From Peribacillus simplex (GTDB taxonomy: Bacteria; Bacillota; Bacilli; Bacillales; DSM-1321): a stretch of 64,000 nucleotides of DNA. Shown here piece after piece: positions 42,266 through 52,290 of the stretch; the stretch's first letter is position 1; every line of letters starts with the position of its first letter. Position numbers and translations under genes: made by a program. The DNA is taken from assembly GCF_001542915.1 (NCBI RefSeq), contig NZ_LNNH01000039.1, positions 42,052 to 106,051 of the forward strand. The letters are read 5' to 3'. Under the pieces are notes generated by a model. It saw only the letters and a program-made list of their open reading frames with translations. It had not been told where the DNA came from and made no database searches.

Positions 42266-42286
42266 AAGCGCGCCTCAGGCGCGCTT
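42266..42286 (-). terminator. GC-rich intercistronic hairpin between glnH and glnP
   Basis: AAGCGCGCC and GGCGCGCTT form a 9-bp stem with a 3-base loop, followed on the minus strand by TTTCTTTTTCG. It lies in a 49-base gap inside the operon and could partly terminate or protect the upstream mRNA. Confidence 0.7.
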
Positions 42287-42300
42287 ATTGAGCCTTTAAT

Positions 42301-43077
42301 CTATTCACCAAGATACGTTTTTATGATTTCATCATATTTGCCGTCTTTTTTCAGATTGGCAAGACCCGCATCTATTTTCTTCAATAGATCCTGGTTTTCG
42401 CCTTTCAATACAGCAATTCCATACTGATCCCCATTCAAGCGCTCACCTACGGTTTTCAAGCCAAGGTCTTTTTGGGCAATGGCATACGAGATTACCGGAT
42501 AATCTTCGATAAGTGCATCGGCATTGCCATTCGACACTTCCTGGAACATCGCTGGAGAGTCATTGAACTGAACCACTTTAATCTTTAATTTACCAGCATT
42601 ATCCTGTGCGTATTTGGCACCAGTTGTCCCTTTTTTGACCGCTACCGTCTTCCCCTTAAGGTCAGCAACCGATTTAGTGGACTTATTATCCTTCGTAACG
42701 ACGACAGTCAAACCTGCATCGAAATATGGCGTCGAGAAATCAACAACCTTTTTTCTATCTTCGGTAATGCTCATGCCTGCAATGGCCACATCAAGCTGGT
42801 TTGCTTGCATCGCTGGAATGATCCCGCCGAAATCCATCGGAGATAACTTGATTTTAAAATTCTGGTCTTTCGCAATTGCATTGATTAAATCAATATCAAT
42901 GCCTTTATATTCGTTTCCTTCTTTGAATTCAAACGGCGGATATGTCGTATCCACGCCCACTTTATATACTTTTTCATTTTTCTTTTCGTCACCAGCATCT
43001 TTCCCATCATTGCTCCCACATGCCGAGATAAAGATAGTCAAAATCAAAAACAAACTAAGTAAACCAAGTTTCTTCAT
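42301..43077 (-). CDS. glnH: Polar amino-acid ABC transporter binding lipoprotein (GlnH-like)
   Basis: The start at 43077 follows GGAGTG at 8 bases. The 258-residue product begins with a lipoprotein signal (LILTIFISAC). The mature region has the family 3 solute-binding pattern VGVDTTYPPFEFKEGNEYKGIDIDLINAIAKD, MDFGGIIPAMQANQLDVAIAGMSITEDR and GKTVAVKKGTTGAKYA. It binds a polar amino acid, most likely glutamine, outside the membrane. Confidence 0.86.
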   Translation of the reverse strand: MKKLGLLSLFLILTIFISACGSNDGKDAGDEKKNEKVYKVGVDTTYPPFEFKEGNEYKGIDIDLINAIAKDQNFKIKLSPMDFGGIIPAMQANQLDVAIAGMSITEDRKKVVDFSTPYFDAGLTVVVTKDNKSTKSVADLKGKTVAVKKGTTGAKYAQDNAGKLKIKVVQFNDSPAMFQEVSNGNADALIEDYPVISYAIAQKDLGLKTVGERLNGDQYGIAVLKGENQDLLKKIDAGLANLKKDGKYDEIIKTYLGE

Positions 43078-43173
43078 TGAAATCACTCCAATTCTTTGAT
43101 TATGCGTGATAATAAATAATTCTCCCTATAATATAGCATAAGAATAAAGTATTATAATATGAATTTTTAGAAT

Positions 43174-43200
43174 AAATATTATTTTCTCCAAATAATATTT
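43174..43200. repeat. AT-rich palindrome upstream of glnH
   Basis: AAATATTATT and AATAATATTT form a perfect 10-bp inverted repeat with a 7-base spacer, about 100 bases upstream of the glnH start. It could be a regulator site; a CodY match is poor (4 of 15 mismatches). Confidence 0.4.
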
Positions 43201-43292
43201 TTCGTGTTTTTCTTAACTCTTCTAAAAAATAGGAATATTAAAACTAAAAAGTGGCACATATGGCAAAAACGTTATAAAAAGGAGATATTTCA

Positions 43293-43532
43293 ATGAGCGG
43301 AATAGATAAAAGAAATAAATTATTGGAAGAACCCTTCACTTATATCCTCACAAAGAAAGCAACCATGATCATTTATTTCAATAAGAAGCAAATCATGGTC
43401 GTAAAGGATAAACAAGCCGAGCGCCTGATAAAAAAAATTAAAAACTGTGAACACAGCATATTGGAGGTTCAATTGCTTCTCGCCAAGATTACGGGTAACT
43501 TTAAACACGGGAATGAGAAGCATTCGAAATAA
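43293..43532 (+). CDS. Small hypothetical protein, 79 aa
   Basis: An AAAAGGAGA ribosome site lies 7 bases before the ATG, which strongly supports translation. The 79-residue product is basic, with YILTKKATMIIYFNKKQIMVVKDKQAERLIKKIKNCE and no membrane segment. An intrinsic terminator ends the unit at 43720-43753. I recognise no family. Confidence 0.65.
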   Translation: MSGIDKRNKLLEEPFTYILTKKATMIIYFNKKQIMVVKDKQAERLIKKIKNCEHSILEVQLLLAKITGNFKHGNEKHSK

Positions 43533-43719
43533 AACAAAATGGGGAATCGGGTTCACAAGGTATTGAAGCATTCTCCCAGGACACCTTCTATTTTTTACCA
43601 GGTTTTAAACCGTCAAGATTTCTAAATCCGAACCGATATAGTTATTATCTAAATCCTGAGACTTTGAAGAACTATCCGTATATGGGCGCTTGGATGGTTT
43701 GGAGTCAGTAGCGCAACCG

Positions 43720-43753
43720 GCTAATTAAACGTTATGTTTAGTTGGCTTTTTTT
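43720..43753 (+). terminator. Intrinsic terminator upstream of the chemotaxis gene
   Basis: GCTAATTAAAC pairs with GTTTAGTTGGC (11 bp with two G-U pairs, 5-base loop) and seven T follow. It should end the 43293-43532 transcript, about 34 bases before the next gene. Confidence 0.8.
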
Positions 43754-43786
43754 ATCTGGATTATTAACTGATTGAGGAGTCTGACC

Positions 43787-45325
43787 ATGAATAAATTCAA
43801 AGGGAATTATTTAATGCTGATGTTCAGTGCAGGAACGGTTTTAATGGGGATTTTCATTCACTTCTTGCACAGGTACACGGGGTTTTTACAGGACTATCTC
43901 ATGATGCGGGGAATTGCTGAACTTCCTTCTCACCTAGCATTTTCGCTTGTCCTATTGTTTATGCTGCCTATCTTATTCTTCCTTATCGCAACCGTTTTCT
44001 ATAAGAAAAATAGAAATCATCCGTTGCTGCCTTGGTCCATCACGCTCTGCCTCACCTTTTCCTCGATATCCATGATAGCTGGGGGAAATGGTTTGGTTGA
44101 GTATCATTTTTCAATTTTTATGGTCATTGCTTTAATCGCTTTCTTCGATTCCATCCAGCTTGTCCTGTTGAGCACGATGATTTTTGCCTTGCAACATCTG
44201 GCAGGTTACTTCTTATTTCCGGAGCTGCTTTGCGGAACATCCAATTATGCCTTTTCGCTTCTGCTGGTACACGCAGTCTTTCTAATTTTGACTAGCGGGG
44301 CAACGATCGTCCTGCTTTTGCATAAAAAATCGATGAAAAGAAACCTATGGGAGCAAAACCGCAAAATCGAGCAAAAAACAACGGAGCTGCTTACGGCATT
44401 GGATATAATGTCACAAGAAATGCTGCTTGTCTCATCGGAGATAAAAGGAACGAGTCAGGAAACCAATAGTGCCTCAGCTCAAATTAATGCCAATATCCAG
44501 GACATGTCTGTAAAAACGGAACGCAATTTGGACCTGACGGAATCCAATATGCTGAAGCTGAAGAGCATGGAAGAACAGGTCCTCAACCTTACAAAGCGTA
44601 CGCATGAGGTTGCCGAAAACTCCAATTCCACCAGCACTCATGTGGATACCGGCCAGCAGCTGATGAAGAAACTTCATATTCAGTTAAAGTTAGTCACTGA
44701 ACATGTATCCGGTTTGGCAGGTACGATTCATCGATTTAAACAGCGAATACAAGAAATCGAGCAATTCACCATCATGATTAACCGTATTTCCGATCAGACT
44801 AATCTTTTAGCCCTTAATGCTTCCATAGAGGCAGCTCGTGCGGGAGATGCAGGAAAAGGATTTGCAGTCGTTGCGGAAGAAGTCAGGAATCTCGCTAACC
44901 AGTCAGATCTATCTGCCCAGGAAATTGTCCGTGTGGTCAGTAAAATCCAAGACGAAACGGAATTGATCCAGAAGCAAGTAGAACATTCCATCATGGATGT
45001 AGAACCAGGAGCGAAGATCGCTCATGAATCCCAGCTGGTATTCGGATCGATTTATTCTTCCAACGAAGGTGTGAACCAGCTATTGCGTCTCTATGAATCA
45101 AGCATAAATCAACTAACAGAGACGAACAGGAACATTCATGAAGTATTTGGGTCCATCCTGCATGATTCACAGGAATCTCGTGCCGCAAACCAGCAGATTG
45201 CGACTTCTACAAGTGAACAAGCTTTCTTGATGGTATCTTTGATGAAGCAATCTCTTCATCTGGAGGGTCAGGCAAAACAAGTGGCGGAGTTGGTTGTCAA
45301 TCTAAACCAAAAAGCGCCATCTTAA
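43787..45325 (+). CDS. Methyl-accepting chemotaxis protein with multi-helix membrane sensor
   Basis: The start at 43787 follows GAGGAGTC. The N-terminal 190 residues hold six hydrophobic helices with almost no extracytoplasmic domain. No clear HAMP domain follows; a coiled coil leads to the signalling tip [38 protein letters not shown]. It would signal through CheA/CheW. A stimulus sensed in the membrane (redox state, hydrophobic ligand) is more likely than a soluble attractant; this is inferred from topology. Confidence 0.88.
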   Translation: MNKFKGNYLMLMFSAGTVLMGIFIHFLHRYTGFLQDYLMMRGIAELPSHLAFSLVLLFMLPILFFLIATVFYKKNRNHPLLPWSITLCLTFSSISMIAGGNGLVEYHFSIFMVIALIAFFDSIQLVLLSTMIFALQHLAGYFLFPELLCGTSNYAFSLLLVHAVFLILTSGATIVLLLHKKSMKRNLWEQNRKIEQKTTELLTALDIMSQEMLLVSSEIKGTSQETNSASAQINANIQDMSVKTERNLDLTESNMLKLKSMEEQVLNLTKRTHEVAENSNSTSTHVDTGQQLMKKLHIQLKLVTEHVSGLAGTIHRFKQRIQEIEQFTIMINRISDQTNLLALNASIEAARAGDAGKGFAVVAEEVRNLANQSDLSAQEIVRVVSKIQDETELIQKQVEHSIMDVEPGAKIAHESQLVFGSIYSSNEGVNQLLRLYESSINQLTETNRNIHEVFGSILHDSQESRAANQQIATSTSEQAFLMVSLMKQSLHLEGQAKQVAELVVNLNQKAPS

Positions 45326-45332
45326 ACGATGT

Positions 45333-45358
45333 AACCCGCATTTCAAAGATTGCGGGTT
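45333..45358 (+). terminator. Terminator of the chemotaxis gene
   Basis: AACCCGCA and TGCGGGTT pair over 8 bp with a 10-base loop, 7 bases after the stop codon. Confidence 0.75.
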
Positions 45359-45427
45359 TTCGTCATGTTCCAGCTGAATGGAGTTGCCCGTCAACATACT
45401 CTTACACTTCCATTCTTCCATCAAAAA

Positions 45428-45456
45428 AATGACTCCAAAGCTGTGCCGGAGTCATT
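45428..45456 (-). terminator. Terminator of the decayed M20 gene
   Basis: AATGACTCC and GGAGTCATT form a 9-bp stem and a TTTTTTT tract follows on the minus strand, about 20 bases past the end of the pseudogene. Confidence 0.75.
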
Positions 45457-45476
45457 CGGATTATTAGCGATATTCT

Positions 45477-45968
45477 TTAACCATTGCCGTAACCTCCGGC
45501 TTTCAAGCCCTTCTTCCCCATTTCCATGCTTTGCCACAACTGAATGCCAAAATTCGCTTCTCCACCTTCCAACACACCCATTTTAACGAAGCGGTCGGTA
45601 CCACTTGGCATAATTTCCTCTGCCAATTGGATGATGAATAGGAACCATTCCGCTGTCGCCAGCAGAATGGCTGTATGACCGTCATGCCCGGAAGCATGCG
45701 GGATGTCCTTCACCTTGGAGATATTCGGTTTATTTCCCTCCTCAGGGATGATTGGCAATGCGACGATAGCTGCACGCATGGCGATCGGTTTTCGCCCTGC
45801 GTTCCTTTCATGTAACCACGGGGAGATCGAAGTCCAAAACCTGGAGATTTAATGCTTCAAGTCGCTCACGTATGAATGTCTTTGTTTGCCACTCGCTTCC
45901 AGAGAGCTCTTGGTTTCATGTAGGTAGCGCCGATCTGCTACCGCCTGTTTCGCTATCGTTTCAAACAT
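45477..45968 (-). pseudogene. Decayed M20 amidohydrolase (frameshifted and truncated)
   Basis: The start region is intact: AAAGGAAATT then an ATG at 45968 reading MFETIAKQAVADRRYLHET. The frame then shifts; a second frame reads RERLEALNLQVLDFDLP, and a third from 45779 carries MRAAIVALPI and the zinc motif HASGHDGHTAILLATAEW, with Ser where M20 enzymes have Cys. Only about 160 of the expected 390 residues are represented, so much of the gene is deleted. It follows the YfcC transporter gene, its probable former partner. Confidence 0.75.
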
Positions 45969-45986
45969 TGATAGAATTTCCTTTTC

Positions 45987-47387
45987 TTAAAATGGTCCGT
46001 AGTTGATCCACTCTGCCACAACTAATAAAATCGCACAGACAATCAATTGGATGATGAAGAACGGAATATACCATTTCACCCATTTGTTCCATGGGATTCC
46101 CGCGATCGTAAGAGATGCAATGAGCGCACCATTCGTTGGGAATATACTTGCCGCAATTCCATCCCCGAATTGGAAAGCAAGCACGGCCGTTTGCCTTGTT
46201 ACACCTACAAGGTCGGCAAGAGGTGACATTAAAGGCATGGTAAGTGCCGCTTGTCCACTTCCAGAAGGAACCAAGAAATTAATGATGAGCTGTAAAATCA
46301 TCATGCCCACAGCGGCAAACCCCGAAGGAATCATATTCAATAAGTCAGAAGCATAGTAAAGGATTGTATCCATCAATCCTCCAGACTCAAAAATAACAAG
46401 GACTGCTTGTGCCAAACCGATAATGATGGCACCGCCAATTAGTTCCGCGGCGCCCTTCACAAAGCTATCGGCAATGCTGGATGGCGATAGTCTCCCGAGT
46501 ATTCCCATGATAATGCCGAACATCAAAAACAGACCGGCAATCTCCGTAACATACCATTCATATTTCATCACCCCGAAAATTAAGATGATGAAGTTAAGTA
46601 AAAATGCACCAAGTACCAATTTATGACGAAAAGTCATTTTCACTGCTGGTTGTTGTTTGGTATCTTGATTTAAACGCCCGAATTTGCCATAACTGCCAAG
46701 CTCCGGATTCGCCTTCACCTTCATCGCATGTCGATAAACGAACATGACGGCGATAATATAAAAGATAGCGAAAACGATCAGGCGATAGCCAATACCCGAA
46801 AAGGTCGGCAGCTCCGCTATGCCCTGTGCAACGCCAACTGTAAAGGGATTCATGAACCCAGCTGTATAACCCATCGATGCACCAACCACAACGATTGCAA
46901 AACCGGTTACCGCATCAAACCCTAAAGCGATCGTTAGTGGCACAAGCAACCCCACATAAACTGCCGTCTCATCAGACATCCCCATCGTAGCACCGCAAAT
47001 CGCAAAAAACAGCATCAAGACCGGTATGATTAGCTTCTCGCGATTCGCCATCTTCCGGGCGAATGAGGTTATGAACGTATCGAGTGCCCCTGTTGCACTG
47101 ATAATACCGAATACCCCTCCGATGATTAAGACAAAGAATATCGTCCCTGCACCATTGACCATACCTGTATGAATATTACTGAACAACTCCAATAACCCCA
47201 CTGGATCACTATCGATGAATCTAAATGTATCCGGATCAATCTCACTATGTCCTTTAACCTCAACCTTGTCATAATGACCGGCTGGGACAATATATGTCAA
47301 AACTGCTGCAATAACGATTAACGAGAAGATTAACACATGTGCGTTAATGCCCGTTTTCTTTTCAGTACCTTTTTTTCCCTTAAACAT
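45987..47387 (-). CDS. YfcC-family membrane transporter
   Basis: The 466-residue protein has about 12 hydrophobic helices. TYIVPAGHYD, GAGTIFFVLIIGGVFGIISATGALD, GMSDETAVYVGLLVPLTIALGFD and LVPSGSGQAALTMPLMSPLADLVGVTRQTAVLAFQFGDG are hallmarks of the YfcC/DcuC-related family. It probably moves a carboxylate, amino acid or peptide. The neighbouring M20 gene is broken, so the substrate may no longer be hydrolysed by that partner. Confidence 0.85.
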   Translation of the reverse strand: MFKGKKGTEKKTGINAHVLIFSLIVIAAVLTYIVPAGHYDKVEVKGHSEIDPDTFRFIDSDPVGLLELFSNIHTGMVNGAGTIFFVLIIGGVFGIISATGALDTFITSFARKMANREKLIIPVLMLFFAICGATMGMSDETAVYVGLLVPLTIALGFDAVTGFAIVVVGASMGYTAGFMNPFTVGVAQGIAELPTFSGIGYRLIVFAIFYIIAVMFVYRHAMKVKANPELGSYGKFGRLNQDTKQQPAVKMTFRHKLVLGAFLLNFIILIFGVMKYEWYVTEIAGLFLMFGIIMGILGRLSPSSIADSFVKGAAELIGGAIIIGLAQAVLVIFESGGLMDTILYYASDLLNMIPSGFAAVGMMILQLIINFLVPSGSGQAALTMPLMSPLADLVGVTRQTAVLAFQFGDGIAASIFPTNGALIASLTIAGIPWNKWVKWYIPFFIIQLIVCAILLVVAEWINYGPF

Positions 47388-47559
47388 CTTTTGTCAAAAC
47401 TCCTTATTCAAAAAGTTAACACTTATATAGTCATTCTATAAATTATTATTTTTAAATAATAATACATATTATTCTATATTAATACAATCCCAATTTATAT
47501 AGTTTTTTTAGTAGGTTTTAGAAATGCTTATATATAAAGTAATATGTTCAAATAATAAT

Positions 47560-47574
47560 ATTTTTCTGAATATT
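47560..47574. promoter_or_regulatory. Candidate CodY box upstream of yfcC
   Basis: ATTTTTCTGAATATT matches the CodY consensus AATTTTCWGAAAATT at 13 of 15 positions. It lies about 170 bases upstream of the YfcC start in a very AT-rich region, so a chance match cannot be excluded. Confidence 0.4.
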
Positions 47575-47626
47575 ATATATACAGCAATCTGGAATAAGAG
47601 ACAGGGAAACCAATGTTAACACGGGG

Positions 47627-47899
47627 ATGATTGCCAGAGGAGCACCGTCTGGACCTGTCTCCATGTTAGACGTGGTTCTGGAAAAAAACCGCTTATATCC
47701 TTCATTTGCTAATCCAGCTGCGACAGGTAAACCAGAGCTTGAAAAATTGGCGAACTTCTTGATAACAGACTATATCAATCAAGGAAAAACGGGCAGGTGC
47801 TGGGGAAGGATTCAATCCAGCCCGCCCTTCGCATTCACAGGGCTGCATGTAGAGGTTTCGCATTGTCCAGATGGCTGCCTAATGCATGCCCGAACATAG
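47627..47899 (+). pseudogene. Short gene fragment of unknown family
   Basis: A plus-strand frame of 90 codons has a protein-like first half (SMLDVVLEKNRLYPSFANP, ATGKPELEKLANFLITDYIN) and a less convincing second half. It has no ribosome site at its first ATG, and a hairpin follows at 47902-47930. It looks like the C-terminal remainder of a larger gene. Confidence 0.35.
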
Positions 47900-47901
47900 G
47901 A

Positions 47902-47930
47902 AAAGGCTTGAGCCTACCGCCCAAGCCTTT
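47902..47930 (+). terminator. Hairpin after the gene fragment
   Basis: AAAGGCTTG and CAAGCCTTT pair over 9 bp with an 11-base loop. The T tract is short. Confidence 0.5.
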
Positions 47931-48027
47931 CACCAACGCTGTTTCGGAATGTACCTGAAAAAGCGTCTCTTCAATATCTTGATAAAGTGCAGCAGCTAAG
48001 TGGGGTAGTCCACTTCTTCGCCGCACC

Positions 48028-48543
48028 TTATCCCCTGTATTTATAAGCTAATCCTTTTAAGAAATTCCTGGCGTATTTATCCCCGCACTCTTTATAATTC
48101 CTATGCCCCACTTTTCTTAAGATGGCGCTTAGTTCCCCTTTAGTTATCATGACCCCAGCTTCATCCAGAATATCAATCACGTCCTCACTGGTCAACGACA
48201 GGGCTATTTTCAATTTCTTCAGCAAAATATTATTCATGCTTTCCTTGATCCTTGGAGCTGGTGCCGGACTTTCGGGCTGGTTCGGTTTTGGCTCTTGCTT
48301 CCCTCTTTTAAAAATGATCAAGCCATTTAAAAAGGACTCCAACATCATGTTATTGCAGTTTATACCATCATCATCGATATCATCTTCGTATTCATCATCG
48401 AATCCATCTTTTGGTTTTGTGAGCATCTGCATGACTTCTTCCCTTGTCACGTCAATATCCCCAAGTTTGAATATCTCTACCATATCTTTATTTTTTATAT
48501 CGAGCGCATACCTTAATCGGATTAATATATCATGATTATGCAT
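48028..48543 (-). CDS. DUF1456 (YehS-like) protein
   Basis: The 171-residue protein contains two copies of a helical repeat: ILIRLRYALDIKNKDMVEIFKLGDIDVTREEVMQML and LLKKLKIALSLTSEDVIDILDEAGVMITKGELSAILRKVGHRNYKECGDKYARNFLKGL. That duplicated unit defines DUF1456. An acidic and Pro-rich linker lies between. The function is unknown. It stands alone between two hairpins. Confidence 0.85.
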   Translation of the reverse strand: MHNHDILIRLRYALDIKNKDMVEIFKLGDIDVTREEVMQMLTKPKDGFDDEYEDDIDDDGINCNNMMLESFLNGLIIFKRGKQEPKPNQPESPAPAPRIKESMNNILLKKLKIALSLTSEDVIDILDEAGVMITKGELSAILRKVGHRNYKECGDKYARNFLKGLAYKYRG

Positions 48544-48616
48544 TCATAAACCTCCTGTATCGTTTTCTTTTTCACAGTACCTTCATTATTTCACAAATGG
48601 CTGGGAATAAACACAG

Positions 48617-48656
48617 CTGAAAATCCGGGAACCATTACGGATTCCCGGATTTTCAG
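48617..48656. terminator. Strong palindrome between dus and the DUF1456 gene
   Basis: CTGAAAATCCGGGAA and its complement form a perfect 15-bp stem with a 10-base loop. It lies just after the dus stop codon. T tracts are weak, but the stem itself is very stable. Confidence 0.65.
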
Positions 48657-48682
48657 TTTCATCACGACAAACCTTTTGCGAG

Positions 48683-49663
48683 TCATCTCAGTTCACTGTC
48701 GCCGTTTTGTTTTCCAAAGTTATCAAGCAATGCACGCACTTCATCAGTTGATTTCGTATTCATTAACTGGTTTCTTAGTTCACCAGCTCCGCGGAATCCT
48801 TTGACGTAAATTTTGAAAAAGCGATGAAGCCCTGTGATGGAACGTGGCAGCACTTCCGCATATTGATCTTGAAGATCAAGCTGCAGCCTTAAAAGATCAA
48901 GGTATTCTTTACTGCTATGCTCTTTTGGTTCTTTTTCAAAAGCGAAAGGATTTTTAAAAATGCCTCGCCCGATCATAACGCCATCAATCCCATATTTTTC
49001 AGCAAGCTGGAGTCCGGTTTGACGATCCGGAATGTCTCCATTGATTGTTAGTAGTGTATTGGGTGCAATGCGGTCACGCAATTTTTTGATTTCCGGAATC
49101 ATCTCCCAATGTGCATCCACTTGGCTCATTTCCTTTCTTGTACGTAAATGAATGGAAAGGTTCGCTATATCCTGTTTCAAAATATGCGTTAGCCACTCCT
49201 CCCACTCATTCACATCCTCAAAGCCAAGTCGTGTTTTCACGCTGACAGGAAGTCCGCCCGCTTTTGCCGCTTGGATAAGGTCTGCCGCAACATCTGGACG
49301 CAGAATAAGGCCACTGCCTTTCCCTCTCGAAGCCACATTCGGTACAGGACAGCCCATGTTGATATCGATTCCTTTAAACCCAAGCTCCGCCATGCCAATA
49401 CTCATTTGACGGAAATAATCGGGATTATCTCCCCAAATATGTGCCACCATTGGCTGTTCATCTTCTGTAAACATCAAACGGCCACGCACACTTTTCATCC
49501 CCTCTGGATGACAATAGCTATCCGAGTTTGTAAACTCCGTGAAAAATACATCCGGTCGACCAGCTTCACTTACTACGTGACGAAAAACAACATCAGTCAC
49601 ATCTTCCATTGGTGCAAGTACAAAAAATGGCCGTGGTAAATCACGCCAAAAATTATCTATCAT
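48683..49663 (-). CDS. tRNA-dihydrouridine synthase (Dus)
   Basis: The start at 49663 ([24 protein letters not shown]) lies 12 bases after GAGAGGA. The 326-residue TIM-barrel flavoenzyme has the FMN-binding opening LAPMEDVTD, the catalytic Cys in [32 protein letters not shown] and IGRGIFKNP. It reduces uridine in tRNA. Order dus-rlmCD-alkA-pdaA matches B. subtilis yfjN-yfjO-yfjP-yfjS. Confidence 0.9.
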   Translation of the reverse strand: MIDNFWRDLPRPFFVLAPMEDVTDVVFRHVVSEAGRPDVFFTEFTNSDSYCHPEGMKSVRGRLMFTEDEQPMVAHIWGDNPDYFRQMSIGMAELGFKGIDINMGCPVPNVASRGKGSGLILRPDVAADLIQAAKAGGLPVSVKTRLGFEDVNEWEEWLTHILKQDIANLSIHLRTRKEMSQVDAHWEMIPEIKKLRDRIAPNTLLTINGDIPDRQTGLQLAEKYGIDGVMIGRGIFKNPFAFEKEPKEHSSKEYLDLLRLQLDLQDQYAEVLPRSITGLHRFFKIYVKGFRGAGELRNQLMNTKSTDEVRALLDNFGKQNGDSELR

Positions 49664-49878
49664 TTCAAACTCAAATCCTCTCACTATGGATAAAATTTCA
49701 AACTCTCGTTTAGAAAATACGAAGTCAAATCCTACACTTCTTTTACACGTATATCATGCTTAATAAGTCATTATCAAACACAAGAACATTTACAATTCGT
49801 GAAAATCGGCAATGTTTATTTTAACGAAAATCGGTCCTGAATGGTAGCCTTCCCTTCAGACAAATACAATAAGGAAAA

Positions 49879-49905
49879 GGCAACTCCCGTATCGGGTTAG
49901 TTGCC
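49879..49905 (-). terminator. Terminator overlapping the rlmCD stop codon
   Basis: GGCAAC and GTTGCC arms with inner CCCG/CGGG pairing form a hairpin followed by TTTTCC on the minus strand. The rlmCD stop codon (49897-49899) lies within the stem-loop. Confidence 0.75.
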
Positions 49906-51285
49906 TTCTTTTAAGATGAGTTGCGAGACACACTCCACATGGCTCGTTTGCGGGAACATGTCCACAGGCTGTATGGATTGCACCTCGTAAATGGTGCTCA
50001 ATTCCTGCAGGTCCTTTGCCAGTGTGGACGGGTTGCAGGAAACGTACACAATCTTTTTCGGTTTCGCCTTCAAGATTGTTTGCAGCAGCGCTTGGTCGCA
50101 TCCTGTTCTTGGCGGATCGACGACAAGCATGTCCGGCTTCCAGCCCTCTTTAATCCAGCGAGGCAGGATGTTTTCAGCTTTTCCCGTTTCGTAGTGCATG
50201 TTGCTTCGCTTATGTTTTTTTGCATTTTTCTTGGCGTCTTCAATCGATTCCTTGATGACATCCATTCCACGAACCTCTTTAGCCTCTTCAGAAAGCCATA
50301 GTCCGATCGTTCCGACTCCGCAATAGGCATCGACAACTTTTTCCGTACCGGTCAGGGCTGCTGCCTTTTTCACTTCATCATACATGCGGACCGTTTGGAC
50401 AGGATTAAGCTGGAAGAAGGTACGGGCTGATAGTTCGTATGATAAGTCACCCAATGTTTCGTTGATGACTTTACCGCCAGCAAGATGAATCGTTTTTTCA
50501 CCAAAAATAAGCGAGGTATTTCGGTTGTTGATGTTTTGTACGACTGATTTCACTTCAGGAAGCTGATCGCGAATTTGTTTAAGCAGCTGATCCTTTTGGG
50601 GAATTTCTTCCGCTCCCGTCACAAGGACGACCTGCACCTCGCCAGTTTCAAAGCCTACCCGTGTGATGACCGTACGGATTACGCCCTTTCTTTTTCTTTC
50701 GTTATAAATCGAGATGTTCAGGTTTTTCAGGATCTTTTTCACTGTACGTGTCACTTTATTGGTTGCCTTATGCTGTACAAGGCAGTTCGGGATGTCGATC
50801 AATGTATGGGAATTCAAACCGTATAGGCCCGCAATCAATTTTCCATCTTTTTGACCGACCTGGTACTGACTTTTATTCCGGTAATTCCAAGGGTTTTCCA
50901 TGCCGATCGTTTCTTTTATATTTAATGAAAAAACCGGAAGTTTCGTATGACGCTCCATCGCTTGAATGACGATATCGCGTTTTTCAACAAGCTGCTGGTC
51001 ATAGCTTAAATGCTGTAATTGACAGCCGCCGCATTCTGCGTAAACCGGGCAGGGCGCGGTGATTCGGTGCGGTGATTCTTTCCGGATGGTTTTAATTTTC
51101 GCCTCGGTGAAGTTTGGCTGTACCTTTGTGACCGAGGCTACAATTTCCTCACCTGGCAAGGCTCCTGGGACGAAGACGACCTTCTTTTTAAAATAACCGA
51201 CTCCCTCTCCGTTAATGCCAAGTCTTTTAATGGTCAATGGAAGGGTTTGGTTCACTTCCAGTTGGGTATCTTGAATGTTTGTCAT
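49897..51285 (-). CDS. rlmCD: 23S rRNA (uracil-C5)-methyltransferase RlmCD
   Basis: The 462-residue protein has an N-terminal TRAM domain ([31 protein letters not shown]), Fe-S cluster cysteines [20 protein letters not shown], the SAM motif [31 protein letters not shown] and the catalytic Cys in [13 protein letters not shown]. In B. subtilis the homologue methylates U747 and U1939 of 23S rRNA. Its start overlaps the alkA-like stop by four bases. Confidence 0.9.
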   Translation of the reverse strand: MTNIQDTQLEVNQTLPLTIKRLGINGEGVGYFKKKVVFVPGALPGEEIVASVTKVQPNFTEAKIKTIRKESPHRITAPCPVYAECGGCQLQHLSYDQQLVEKRDIVIQAMERHTKLPVFSLNIKETIGMENPWNYRNKSQYQVGQKDGKLIAGLYGLNSHTLIDIPNCLVQHKATNKVTRTVKKILKNLNISIYNERKRKGVIRTVITRVGFETGEVQVVLVTGAEEIPQKDQLLKQIRDQLPEVKSVVQNINNRNTSLIFGEKTIHLAGGKVINETLGDLSYELSARTFFQLNPVQTVRMYDEVKKAAALTGTEKVVDAYCGVGTIGLWLSEEAKEVRGMDVIKESIEDAKKNAKKHKRSNMHYETGKAENILPRWIKEGWKPDMLVVDPPRTGCDQALLQTILKAKPKKIVYVSCNPSTLAKDLQELSTIYEVQSIQPVDMFPQTSHVECVSQLILKEGN

Positions 51286-52166
51286 TTCTTTTCACTCCGT
51301 TTTTCAATGCTTCTCCATAAATAGAGGGAAGCGTAGCTTAGATATGGAGCCCAGTTGACACTATAGGTCTCCATTTCTTCTTGGGTCGGCTTTTGCGGTA
51401 AGCCATATAAAATTTTCAGTGCATTTTGAATGCCTATATCAGCTTTAGGAAATAGATTCGGCCTTCCGAGTCCGAAAAGCAGAAAGTTTTCAGCCGTCCA
51501 TCTGCCGATACCGCGTATTTTTATTAGTGTATCCAGAACTTCTTGATCGGATAGCTTTTCCAATACATCAAGTTGGAGATGACCTTGGGTGATTTGCTCG
51601 GAAAGGCCGATGACGTATTCCGCTTTTCGCCCGCTGAACTGAATCGCTCTCAATTGCTCGATCCTAAGTTGGGCGGTCGTCGCCGGTGTGGGATAGAACC
51701 AGGCACCATCCATTTGGTAACCAAAGGTTTTTACGAATCGTTCCGTGAGCGTATGGGCAAAGGATAAATTTAATTGCTGATGTATGATGCATTTGACGAG
51801 GCAGCTGTAGTAATCGAAATCCAGAACAATCGCCGTTCCCCGATGTTCTTCGAAGATATCACTCAAATCGGATTCCCGGAAATGCCGGGATACGCCTTCC
51901 AATGGCTGATGCCAATGAAAGACCTTTTTTAACCGTTCAATTGCTTTAGACCTGTACGCCTCTGAATGACCTTTAATGATAAAGAAAGGCTCATCGATGC
52001 TTCCGATTGCCTGAACCTGTAAAACGATAGGTTCTTTTTCTATATAAAGCGGAACTTTTACCGTCCTGTTCGTAAAATCAACTACTTGAAGTGGGTCTAA
52101 CGATAACCGTTCGAGAACTAGATCGAAATTATAAGGCCCTTGAACCTGTAATTTTTCAGTCCACAC
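51282..52166 (-). CDS. DNA-3-methyladenine glycosylase, AlkA-type (HhH-GPD)
   Basis: I place the start at the GTG at 52166 ([20 protein letters not shown]), preceded by AAAGGAT; the longer frame to 52325 runs through the pdaA terminator and is excluded. The 294-residue product has the helix-hairpin-helix [24 protein letters not shown] followed by the catalytic Asp in [10 protein letters not shown]. It excises alkylated bases from DNA and corresponds to B. subtilis YfjP. It overlaps rlmCD. Confidence 0.87.
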   Translation of the reverse strand: MWTEKLQVQGPYNFDLVLERLSLDPLQVVDFTNRTVKVPLYIEKEPIVLQVQAIGSIDEPFFIIKGHSEAYRSKAIERLKKVFHWHQPLEGVSRHFRESDLSDIFEEHRGTAIVLDFDYYSCLVKCIIHQQLNLSFAHTLTERFVKTFGYQMDGAWFYPTPATTAQLRIEQLRAIQFSGRKAEYVIGLSEQITQGHLQLDVLEKLSDQEVLDTLIKIRGIGRWTAENFLLFGLGRPNLFPKADIGIQNALKILYGLPQKPTQEEMETYSVNWAPYLSYASLYLWRSIEKRSEKK

Positions 52167-52245
52167 AACTGATCCATCCTTTAGCAGTTTTCCACGTATT
52201 ATAGCACGTTTCCTGAAATAATACTTGGAATTGAGGATAATGGAA

Positions 52246-52285
52246 AAAAGCGGGACCTGAAATGTCGCTACAGGTACCCGCTTTT
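52246..52285 (-). terminator. Terminator of pdaA
   Basis: AAAAGCGGG/CCCGCTTTT and ACCTG/CAGGT pair as a two-part stem and TTTTTT follows on the minus strand, just after the pdaA stop codon. Confidence 0.85.
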
Positions 52286-52290
52286 CATTA

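Noticed and set aside
43540..43786. Possible c-di-GMP riboswitch upstream of the chemotaxis gene
   Set aside because: The sequence TAGCGCAACCGG recalled part of the GEMM-I fold, but the conserved GCAAACC and GACGCAAAGC segments are absent. The hairpin here is a normal terminator of the preceding gene.
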